21,110 bases of DNA from SG8-41 sp044867805 (lineage in GTDB: Bacteria > Pseudomonadota > Gammaproteobacteria > Burkholderiales > SG8-41): NCBI GenBank assembly GCA_044867805.1, contig JBIOVQ010000342.1, positions 1 to 21,110 of the forward strand, written 5' to 3'. How positions within the stretch are numbered: position 1 is the stretch's first letter; each line of letters opens with the position of its first letter. The translations under genes and the position numbers were made by a program. The notes beneath the pieces are model-generated. The model was not told the origin of the DNA and did no database searches. It was given only the letters and a program-made list of their open reading frames with translations. Below, in pieces: positions 1-5,783 of the stretch.

Positions 1-171
1 ATGGCACCGACCGTGTGCATGTGCTCGACGATGGCGCGCATCGACCCCCAGCACTTCGCCTGGGCGCTGGAAAATCTCGTGGCCGGCAAGGTCGTGAACC
101 AGATCAAGGTTCCGCGGCACGAGGCCGGGCTCGCGCACGTCGCTCTCGACCGCATGCTCGCGGTTTCCTGA
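1..171 (+). CDS. nadA: Quinolinate synthase, C-terminal end (partial)
   Basis: The frame is open from base 1 and ends at TGA 169-171, giving the last 56 residues of a longer protein that begins outside the window. The segment TVCMCSTMARIDPQHFAWAL and the following ENLVAGKVVNQIKVP, then ALDRMLAVS, match the C-terminal pattern of the NadA subgroup that ends in ALERML. The cysteines of the CMC segment include a likely ligand of the catalytic 4Fe-4S cluster. NadA condenses iminoaspartate with dihydroxyacetone phosphate to form quinolinate in de novo NAD synthesis, in the cytoplasm. The ATG at base 1 is an internal methionine, not the start. The next gene begins 12 bases downstream, so the two are probably co-transcribed. 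The assignment rests on a short segment but the pattern is distinctive. Confidence 0.85.
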   Translation: MAPTVCMCSTMARIDPQHFAWALENLVAGKVVNQIKVPRHEAGLAHVALDRMLAVS

Positions 172-182
172 GGTTTTTTCCT

Positions 183-767
183 TTGCCGCCGCGCGCGGCG
201 ACCCGCGCCGGCGCGCGCGCGCATGCCGGGGTTTCCTGCCTGCTCCTGGTGTGCGTGGCCGGCGTCGCCACGGCGGCCGATGTCTCGGTCCAGGCCACCC
301 GCGACGGCGAAGCGGTGGAGGTGGAGGCCGTTGCGGAGATCGCGGTCGGCGTGGCCCGCGCCTGGGAAGTCCTCACCGATTACAACCGGTTTCCCGAGTT
401 CGTGCCCGACCTGCACGAGAGCCGGGTCGTCTCGCGCGAGGGCGCCAGCGTCGTGGTCGAGCAGAAGGGCGCGGCGCGCTTCCTGTTCCTGAGCCACCCC
501 ATCGAGGTGCGGCTCGCCGTCACGGAACATCCGCGCCAGCGGATCGAATCGCGGGCAGTCGCCGGCAATTTCCGCGAGCTGCGCGGCGTCTATACGCTCG
601 AGCCGCGCGAAGGGGGGGTGCGCCTGCGGTATCAGGGGCGCCTGGAGCCGGACTTCCAGCTGCCCTTGTTCCATGGCTACGTGCTGAGGAGCAACGTCGA
701 GGCCACGTTCCGCGCCATGGTCGAGGAGATCGAGCGCGGCCAGAAGCCGGTGACCGGTGACCAGTGA
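183..767 (+). CDS. Exported START/SRPBCC-fold (polyketide cyclase/Coq10-like) protein
   Basis: This is a 194-residue protein. I place the start at TTG 183 because GAGG at 170-173 lies 9 bases upstream and the N-terminus then reads as a Sec signal peptide: an arginine-rich n-region, the core VSCLLLVCVAGV and a cleavage site near ATA-AD (about residue 31). Farther upstream in-frame starts would overlap nadA and spoil the signal. Residues of about 40-185 show the SRPBCC lipid-binding pattern: VEVEAVAEIAVGVARAWEVL, then LTDYNRFPEFVPDLHESRVV, and a C-terminal amphipathic helix VEATFRAMVEEIERG. Family members bind hydrophobic ligands in a deep pocket, and some act in quinone or lipid handling. The ligand here is unknown. 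The position directly behind nadA suggests one transcript, not a shared pathway. The periplasmic location is inferred from the signal peptide. Confidence 0.75.
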   Translation: MPPRAATRAGARAHAGVSCLLLVCVAGVATAADVSVQATRDGEAVEVEAVAEIAVGVARAWEVLTDYNRFPEFVPDLHESRVVSREGASVVVEQKGAARFLFLSHPIEVRLAVTEHPRQRIESRAVAGNFRELRGVYTLEPREGGVRLRYQGRLEPDFQLPLFHGYVLRSNVEATFRAMVEEIERGQKPVTGDQ

Positions 768-824
768 CCGGGCAAACCGCTACACTTCCGATCACTAGAA
801 GCTATCTCGAAAAAGCACTTCAGC

Positions 825-917
825 CACGGAAACACACGGAAACACACAGAATTCCCAAAGAACTGCCAGCCATCAACAGGTGGGGTTCTCGTCCGTGTAG
901 TTCCGTGTGATTCTGTG
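825..917. repeat. Inverted pair of 10-nt tandem repeats (CACGGAAACA family)
   Basis: The left arm 825-854 has three 10-mers: CACGGAAACA, CACGGAAACA, CACAGAATTC. The right arm 888-917 has three inverted 10-mers which, read on the minus strand, are CACAGAATCA, CACGGAACTA, CACGGACGAG. A 33-base spacer separates the arms. Flanking TCTCGAAAAA (from 805) and TTTTTGAGA (to 930) extend the symmetry. It fills most of the 194-base gap between the START-fold gene and the EEP gene. The repeat is seen directly. Its role is unknown; a cruciform or long RNA hairpin is possible. Confidence 0.8.
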
Positions 918-961
918 GCTATTTTTGAGACCGGTTCTGGTCACCGGGCACGGTTCTGAAT

Positions 962-1720
962 ATGCGGACGCTACGCGTAGCAAGCTACAACATCCACAAG
1001 GGTTTTGCCGTGACGCCTCTGCTCCACCGGCGGCTCACGATCCATGACCTGCGCGAAAGCCTGCGCGCGCTCGATGCCGATATCGTGTTCCTGCAGGAGG
1101 TGCACGGCCAGCATGACCGGCACGCCCGGCGCTACTCCGATTGGCCGTCCGCGCCGCAGTACGAATTCCTCGCCGACGCCGTCTGGAACGACTTCGCCTA
1201 CGGCAGGAATTCGGTCTACGACGCGGGCCACCATGGCAACGCCGTTTTGTCGCGCTTCCCCATCCTGAGCTGGGACAACCAGGACATCTCCCTGCGGCGC
1301 TTCGAGCGGCGCGGGGTGCTGCATTGCGAGATCCGCGTGCCGGGCTGGGGCGATCCGGTGCACTGCGTGTGCGTGCACCTCGGCTTGCGGGGTCACGAGC
1401 GCAGCCGCCAGATGGAAAAACTGCGGCAGCGCATCGAGAGGGTGGTGCCGCGGGAGGCGCCGCTGATCGTGGCCGGCGACTTCAACGACTGGCGCCAGCG
1501 CGCCACCCACGAGCTCGCCCACCCGCTCGACCTCCACGAGGTATTCGAGCTGGTGAGGGGCCGTCCCGCGCGCACTTTTCCGGCGAGGTGGCCGCTGATG
1601 ACGCTCGACCGGATCTACGTGCGCGGGTTCAAGGTGCCCGCCGCGCACGTGCATCACGGCCGCGCCTGGGCGCGCATCTCCGATCACGCCCCGATTACCG
1701 CCTCGCTGGTGCCGTTGTGA
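962..1720 (+). CDS. Endonuclease/exonuclease/phosphatase (EEP) family protein, YbhP-like
   Basis: This 252-residue protein covers the whole EEP fold. Expected metal and catalytic residues are visible in order: N10 in ASYNIHKG, E46 in VFLQEVHG, H139 in CVHLGL, D173 and N175 in AGDFNDW, and D241-H242 in the terminal ISDHAP. There is no signal peptide, so it is probably cytoplasmic. The family includes Mg-dependent phosphodiesterases acting on nucleic acids, phosphoinositides and other lipids; the substrate here cannot be read from sequence. Its stop codon overlaps the start of clsB (GTGA at 1717-1720), and the same gene pair is found in E. coli as ybhP-ybhO, so a role in phospholipid metabolism is a reasonable inference. 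No good Shine-Dalgarno precedes ATG 962. The upstream gap is occupied by the repeat at 825-917. Confidence 0.85.
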   Translation: MRTLRVASYNIHKGFAVTPLLHRRLTIHDLRESLRALDADIVFLQEVHGQHDRHARRYSDWPSAPQYEFLADAVWNDFAYGRNSVYDAGHHGNAVLSRFPILSWDNQDISLRRFERRGVLHCEIRVPGWGDPVHCVCVHLGLRGHERSRQMEKLRQRIERVVPREAPLIVAGDFNDWRQRATHELAHPLDLHEVFELVRGRPARTFPARWPLMTLDRIYVRGFKVPAAHVHHGRAWARISDHAPITASLVPL

Positions 1721-2868
1721 CCGAATTCGTCAACGGCAACCGCATCACGCTGCTGAAAAGCAGGGTGGAGTACTTCCCCGCGCTGCTGGCCGAGATCGAC
1801 GCCGCCCGGGGGGAGATCCACGTCGAGACCTATATCTTCGGGAGCGACTCGACGGGCCGCGCGGTCGGCGCGGCCCTCGCGCGCGCGGCGCGGCGCGGGG
1901 TGGCGACGCACCTGCTGGTGGACGGTTTCGGCTCCCTCGACCTCGACCGCAGGCTGGTCGCGGAAATGGAGGAGGCTGGCGTGCGCTTCCTCGTCTACCG
2001 GCCGCGCATCTCGCCGTGGGCCCTGCGGCGCTCGCGGCTGCGGCGCATGCACCGCAAGATAGCGGTGATGGACGCGCGCGTCGCCTTCGTCGGCGGCATC
2101 AATATCGGGGACGACCCGGTGCCGCCCCGCTTCGACTTCGCGGTGCGCGTCGAGGGACCGCTGGTGCCCCACATCCACCGCGTGGTCAAGCGGTTGTGGG
2201 CGCTGGTGAACACCACGCGGTTGCGCGCGCGCCTGCCGGAGGCGGCGGCGCTCGTGCCGTCCGCCCAGGTGTGCGGCGGGCAGCGCGCGGCGCTGGTGGT
2301 GCGAGACAACCTCGGCCATCGCCGCGACATCGAGCAGGAATACCTGGCGGCACTCGGGAAGGCGCGCAGCGAGATCCTCATCGCCAACGCCTATTTCTTT
2401 CCCGGCCAGTCATTCCGGTGGGCGTTGACGGAGGCAGCCGCCCGCGGCGTGCGCGTGGCGCTGCTGCTGCAGGGCAAGGTCGAGTACGTGCTCCAGCATT
2501 ACGCCTCGCGCGCCCTCTACGGCTCGTTTCTCGACGCCGGCATCGAGATCCACGAGTACCAGAAAAGCTTCATGCACGCGAAAGTCGCGGTGGTGGACGG
2601 CCACTGGGCGACCGTGGGCTCGTCCAATATCGACCCATTCAGCCTGCTGCTCGCGCGCGAGGCCAACGTGGTGATCGAAGACGCCGCGTTCGCGGGCGGG
2701 CTGCGGGCGAGCCTGTTAGCCGCGATCGCGGACGAAGCCGTCCAGGTGAGACGCGAGAGCTGGGCAGCCGAATCGCTCACGGTGCGCGCGCTGATGTGGA
2801 CGAGCTACGGCCTCGCGCGCGTGCTGACCGGCGTGTTTGCCTATGGCCGGGCCAAGGAATTTACCTAG
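1717..2868 (+). CDS. clsB: Cardiolipin synthase B (phospholipase D family)
   Basis: This is a 383-residue protein with two phospholipase D HKD motifs. The first is H112-x-K114 in RRMHRKIAVMD, followed by VGGINIGDD. The second is H287-x-K289 in FMHAKVAVVDG, followed by GSSNIDPFS. Both are intact. The N-terminus NRITLLKSRVEYFPALL and the absence of N-terminal membrane helices fit the ClsB (YbhO) type, not ClsA. E. coli ClsB is slightly longer (413). ClsB makes cardiolipin from phosphatidylglycerol and can also use phosphatidylethanolamine-type donors or acceptors, at the inner membrane. I chose GTG 1717 because it overlaps the preceding stop as GTGA, which is typical of translational coupling. 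The open frame extends far upstream only because of GC bias inside the EEP gene. The third gene of the E. coli cluster, ybhN, is not next to it here. Confidence 0.9.
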   Translation: MTEFVNGNRITLLKSRVEYFPALLAEIDAARGEIHVETYIFGSDSTGRAVGAALARAARRGVATHLLVDGFGSLDLDRRLVAEMEEAGVRFLVYRPRISPWALRRSRLRRMHRKIAVMDARVAFVGGINIGDDPVPPRFDFAVRVEGPLVPHIHRVVKRLWALVNTTRLRARLPEAAALVPSAQVCGGQRAALVVRDNLGHRRDIEQEYLAALGKARSEILIANAYFFPGQSFRWALTEAAARGVRVALLLQGKVEYVLQHYASRALYGSFLDAGIEIHEYQKSFMHAKVAVVDGHWATVGSSNIDPFSLLLAREANVVIEDAAFAGGLRASLLAAIADEAVQVRRESWAAESLTVRALMWTSYGLARVLTGVFAYGRAKEFT

Positions 2869-2870
2869 AG

Positions 2871-3015
2871 GATCGTGACGCGATAGAGCGTGACGCGATC
2901 AGGCGTGACGCAAGAAAGACGAGTAGCAGCCCGTTAGGTTCAAGCTTTTTGCTTTACCGTGTCACGCTGCACCGTGTCACGATTCACCGCGTCACGCCAC
3001 ATCGTGTCACGCATC
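2871..3015. repeat. Inverted pair of 15-nt tandem repeats (CGTGACRCGAT family), possible bidirectional terminator
   Basis: The left arm has three 15-base units (2871-2885, 2886-2900, 2901-2915), each carrying CGTGACGC. The right arm has four inverted 15-base units (2956-2970, 2971-2985, 2986-3000, 3001-3015), each beginning A(C/T)CGYGTCACG. The spacer is 40 bases. The array begins 2 bases after the clsB stop and ends 1 base before the stop of the convergent gene at 3017. That position suits transcription termination from both sides, but this is inference. Exact 15-base phasing is visible across all four right-hand units. Confidence 0.85.
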
Positions 3016-3016
3016 A

Positions 3017-3457
3017 TCAATACCTGTACTGATACCCCTCCGGATTCGTGGCCGGCGGGCGGGCCGGCGCGGGGGCGGGTGACTTCTCCGGCTGAACGAC
3101 TTCGCGCACGTTGGAGCCGAGCGCGCCGGCGCTGGGGGCCTTCCGGGCCCGCGCGCTATCGATGACGCCGATGCCGACGCGCACGGTCGGACCCGGATCG
3201 CTCGGCAGCGTGGTCCTGATGTCGCGGCCGTTGTAGCGGTAGATGACCGCGTAGCCTTTCACGTACTCACGCGCAATGGTTACGGTCCGGCACTCCGGCT
3301 TTTTCTCCGGTTCCGCGGCCGGGCTGCACTCCTGGCGCGGCTCGTTGACGCGCTCGATGATCGGCGTCGAGGAGATGACTTCCGCGGTATCGATGAAATC
3401 CGCGGCGGGGGCTGCGGCCGTGAGGAACACGAGGAGCGCGGGTAGGGCGGTTTTCAT
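3017..3457 (-). CDS. Small exported protein of unknown function (PRxxC/YRYNG type)
   Basis: This is a 146-residue protein starting at ATG 3457. An ATG three codons upstream is less likely, because GGAG lies about 9 bases before 3457 but directly against the upstream ATG. The signal peptide is MKTALPALLVFLTAAAPA, with cleavage before ADFID. The mature part has AEVISSTPIIERVNEPRQEC, then a second cysteine in KPECRTV, then YAVIYRYNGRDIRTTLPSDP ahead of GPTVRVGIGV. The pairing of VNEPRxxC with YRYNG and LPxDPGP resembles the flanks of glycine-zipper (SlyB/17-kDa antigen-like) exported proteins of betaproteobacteria, but the glycine zipper is absent here. The C-terminus is rich in proline and alanine and ends in GYQYRY. 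Location is probably periplasmic. It converges with clsB. Function is unknown. Confidence 0.75.
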   Translation of the reverse strand: MKTALPALLVFLTAAAPAADFIDTAEVISSTPIIERVNEPRQECSPAAEPEKKPECRTVTIAREYVKGYAVIYRYNGRDIRTTLPSDPGPTVRVGIGVIDSARARKAPSAGALGSNVREVVQPEKSPAPAPARPPATNPEGYQYRY

Positions 3458-3540
3458 GGCCTCCATCTCCAGATGAATTCTGTCGCATTCTGGTGCGCGT
3501 AGCCCGATAACTGTGCGCGGGTCCGCGGCCTGTCAGACAT
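3454..3540 (-). CDS. Possible 28-residue leader peptide overlapping the next gene
   Basis: ATG 3540 opens a 28-codon frame (MSDRPRTRAQLSGYAHQNAT, then EFIWRWRP). Its TGA at 3456-3454 overlaps the ATG at 3457 as ATGA. AAGGAG lies only 2 bases upstream, closer than usual. The overlap suggests translational coupling, but a frame this short can arise by chance and I recognise no family. Confidence 0.2.
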   Translation of the reverse strand: MSDRPRTRAQLSGYAHQNATEFIWRWRP

Positions 3541-3568
3541 AACTCCTTGATTTGCATGCGCCCGCCTC

Positions 3569-3584
3569 TGGCATTCGACTTGCT
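3569..3584 (+). promoter_or_regulatory. Sigma-54 (-24/-12) promoter-like site
   Basis: TGGCATTCGACTTGCT carries GG and GC exactly 10 bases apart and matches the RpoN consensus TGGCACG-N4-TTGCW at all fixed positions except the two after TGGCA. Transcription would start near 3595 and run toward the ABC exporter at 3851, leaving a leader of about 255 bases. No bacterial enhancer-binding protein gene is in the window. It could be a chance match. Confidence 0.35.
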
Positions 3585-3660
3585 ATGAACCCTGGCGAAG
3601 GCATGGGGCGCATGCGCTGTGCCTTCTTATCCTCCTCCTTTGGTACGTTTTCGGGCGCGG

Positions 3661-3804
3661 CCAACCACCGTGCCCGTATTTTTTTGGGCCCAACCACGCT
3701 GGAAAAAGGCCAGTTGGGACCCCATGTTAAGCTCATGCCGGCGAAACAGCGTGATTCGTGATTCGTGATTCGTGATTCGAGCGAGCGGGGCAGGGGCCAA
3801 CCAC
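3661..3804 (+). repeat. Three copies of CCAACCAC plus a hairpin in the ABC exporter leader
   Basis: CCAACCAC occurs at 3661-3668, 3690-3697 and 3797-3804. The middle copy lies in a hairpin spanning 3686-3722: GGG pairs with CCC (3720-3722), CCCAA (3689-3693) with TTGGG (3714-3718), and CTGG (3699-3702) with CCAG (3710-3713). The hairpin is preceded, not followed, by seven T, so it is not a plus-strand terminator. No protein-coding gene is supported in 3541-3850. Function unknown. Confidence 0.4.
3751..3778 (+). repeat. Heptamer array, (GTGATTC)x4
   Basis: Four perfect copies of GTGATTC in tandem. Degenerate versions of the same heptamer occur at 14302-14329 and, inverted, at 18398-18425. Confidence 0.9.
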
Positions 3805-3816
3805 GGGTAAGCGATA

Positions 3817-3844
3817 GCTGGCGGCTGACGGCTGACGGCTGGCG
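3817..3844 (+). repeat. Heptamer array, (GCTGRCG)x4, abutting a start codon
   Basis: The four units are GCTGGCG, GCTGACG, GCTGACG, GCTGGCG, followed by a partial GCTTCC ending at the base before ATG 3851. The array occupies the place where the exporter gene's ribosome binding site would be, and no AGGAGG-like sequence is present. Confidence 0.9.
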
Positions 3845-3850
3845 GCTTCC

Positions 3851-5683
3851 ATGAACCCGCACCACGGCACCCTGGCCGGCGCGCCGCCTCAGACCACTGC
3901 TGCGGCGCGCCGCCGCGTGCGGCGGGCAGTGCCGATGCTGCTGCCCTACCTGTGGGAGTACCGCTGGCGTGTACTCATTGCGCTGGCGTGCCTCATCACC
4001 GCCAAGCTTGCCAACGTTGGCGTGCCGCTAGTGCTGAAGGAGGTGGTGGACGGGCTCGATCCGGCGCACGCCGTGGTCGCGGTGCCCTTTGCGCTGCTCC
4101 TCGCGTACGGCGCCTTGCGCCTGTCCACAACACTGTTCGCGGAGTTGCGCGACGCCGTGTTCGTGCGCGTGACGCAGCGCGCGATCCGGCGCCTCGCGCT
4201 CTCGGTGTTCCGCCACCTGCACACGCTGTCCCTGCGTTTCCACCTCGAGCGCCAGACCGGCGGCATGTCGCGCGACATCGAGCGCGGCACCAACGGCGTC
4301 TCCACGCTGCTGTCCTACATGCTGTTCTCGATCGTGCCGGTGATTCTGGAGTTCGGCCTGGTGGCCGCGGTGCTGTTCACGCGCTTCGACTGGCGCTTCG
4401 TTGCCGTGACCTTCGTCGCGGTCGCGCTCTACATCGCTTACACCTTCGCCATTTCGGAATGGCGCATCGCCATCCGCCGCCGCGCCAACGAGCTCGATTC
4501 GCGCGCCAACACGCGAGCGATCGACAGCCTGCTCAACTACGAGACGGTCAAGTACTTCAACAACGAAGAGTACGAAGCGCGGCGCTACGACGAGAACCTG
4601 AGGAGCTACGAGGACGCGGCGGCAAGGAGCGAGGAGTCGCTCGGCTTGCTCAACGTCGGGCAGAGCCTGATCATCGCGGCCGCGGTAACCGTCCTGATGC
4701 TGCTCGCCGCGGACGGCGTGGCCGCGGGCACCCTTACCCTCGGCGACCTGGTGCTGATCAACGCGCTGCTGATCCAGCTCTATATCCCGCTCAATTTCCT
4801 CGGCATGGTCTACCGCGAAATTAAGCAGGCGCGCATCGACATGGACCGGATGTTTCGCCTCCTCGACGAGAACCGCGAGATCGAGGACCGCCCCGGCGCT
4901 GCACCGCTGCCCGCGGGAAGCGCGACCATGCGCTTCGACCGCGTCAACTTCGGCTACGACGCCCGGCGCCAGATCCTGCACGACGTGTCGTTCGACGTGC
5001 CGGCCGGCGGCAAGGTGGCGGTGGTGGGCGCGAGCGGCTCGGGCAAGTCCACGCTGGCGCGGCTGCTCTACCGCTTCTACGACGTGAACGGGGGTGCGAT
5101 ACTGATCAACGGGACGGATATCCGGGACGCGACGCAAGCGAGCCTGCGCGCGGCGATCGGCATCGTGCCGCAGGACACCGTGCTATTCAACGACACCATT
5201 TACTACAACATTCACTACGGCCGGCCCGACGCTTCGCGCGAGGAGGTTGTTGCCGCCGCGCAGGCCGCCCACATCCACGCCTTCATCGAGAGCCTGCCGG
5301 ATGGGTACGACTCCACGGTGGGCGAGCGCGGGCTCAAGCTATCCGGAGGCGAGAAGCAGCGCGTCGCGATCGCCCGCGCCATTCTCAAGAATCCGCGCGT
5401 CCTGATCTTCGACGAGGCGACGTCCGCGCTCGATTCGAAATCCGAAAAATCCATCCAGGCGGAGCTGAACCGGATTGCCCGGGGGCACACCACCCTGGTC
5501 ATCGCGCACCGCCTTTCGACCGTGATGGACGCGGACCAGATCCTCGTCTTGGACCGCGGCCGCATCGTCGAGCGCGGCACCCACCGCGGGCTGCTGGAGC
5601 GCGGTGGCCACTACGCCCAGATGTGGCTGCTGCAGCAACGGGAGGAAGCGGAGCGCGAGAAAGCCGCGGCGGTCGCCGGATAA
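3851..5683 (+). CDS. Atm1/ABCB7-type ABC exporter (fused membrane and ATPase domains)
   Basis: This 610-residue half-transporter has a six-helix exporter domain (about residues 25-340) and an ATPase domain (about 355-600). The ATPase has Walker A GASGSGKS (K399), signature LSGGEKQR from residue 497, Walker B with D521-E522 in IFDEATSALD, and the switch histidine H553 in IAHRLST. The cytoplasmic loop ELDSRANTRAIDSLLNYETV followed by KYFNNEEYE is the hallmark of the Atm1/HMT1 subfamily. Bacterial members export glutathione conjugates and glutathione-metal complexes. Mitochondrial Atm1 exports a sulfur species for Fe-S assembly. It should act as a homodimer in the inner membrane. It stands alone, converging with the sensor kinase gene. 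The start lacks a Shine-Dalgarno and sits directly after a heptamer array, so its translation may be unusual. Confidence 0.92.
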   Translation: MNPHHGTLAGAPPQTTAAARRRVRRAVPMLLPYLWEYRWRVLIALACLITAKLANVGVPLVLKEVVDGLDPAHAVVAVPFALLLAYGALRLSTTLFAELRDAVFVRVTQRAIRRLALSVFRHLHTLSLRFHLERQTGGMSRDIERGTNGVSTLLSYMLFSIVPVILEFGLVAAVLFTRFDWRFVAVTFVAVALYIAYTFAISEWRIAIRRRANELDSRANTRAIDSLLNYETVKYFNNEEYEARRYDENLRSYEDAAARSEESLGLLNVGQSLIIAAAVTVLMLLAADGVAAGTLTLGDLVLINALLIQLYIPLNFLGMVYREIKQARIDMDRMFRLLDENREIEDRPGAAPLPAGSATMRFDRVNFGYDARRQILHDVSFDVPAGGKVAVVGASGSGKSTLARLLYRFYDVNGGAILINGTDIRDATQASLRAAIGIVPQDTVLFNDTIYYNIHYGRPDASREEVVAAAQAAHIHAFIESLPDGYDSTVGERGLKLSGGEKQRVAIARAILKNPRVLIFDEATSALDSKSEKSIQAELNRIARGHTTLVIAHRLSTVMDADQILVLDRGRIVERGTHRGLLERGGHYAQMWLLQQREEAEREKAAAVAG

Positions 5684-5686
5684 CGG

Positions 5687-5773
5687 ACAGGATTTACAGG
5701 ATTAACAAGATTTAAACCCAGCGGCCAGTCGAGGGTTTTCTTGAAGTAATCGTGTAAATCCTGTTAATCCTGT
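5687..5773. repeat. Inverted pair of 9-nt tandem repeats (ACAGGATTW family)
   Basis: The left arm 5687-5713 is ACAGGATTT, ACAGGATTA, ACAAGATTT. The right arm 5747-5773 read on the minus strand is ACAGGATTA, ACAGGATTT, ACACGATTA. The spacer is 33 bases. The array starts 4 bases after the ABC exporter stop and ends 10 bases before the stop of the convergent sensor kinase gene, filling the whole gap. A shared bidirectional terminator is a plausible but unproven role. Confidence 0.85.
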
Positions 5774-5783
5774 CTATTGATCT

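Noticed and set aside
1141..1716. A long upstream extension of the clsB frame
   Set aside because: The extension reads as Arg/Ala/Pro-rich noise inside the EEP gene. Homology begins at TEFVNGNRITLL, right after GTG 1717.
3686..3722. Hairpin at 3686-3722 as an intrinsic terminator
   Set aside because: The T run precedes the stem on the plus strand and would be an A run after it on the minus strand.
3751..3844. Heptamer arrays as a CRISPR array
   Set aside because: The units are contiguous 7-mers without spacers and no cas gene is present.
3533..3865. A 110-codon minus-strand frame in the exporter leader
   Set aside because: Much of it translates the heptamer repeats (SRQPSAVSRQLS, LESRITNHESR), a common source of false gene calls.
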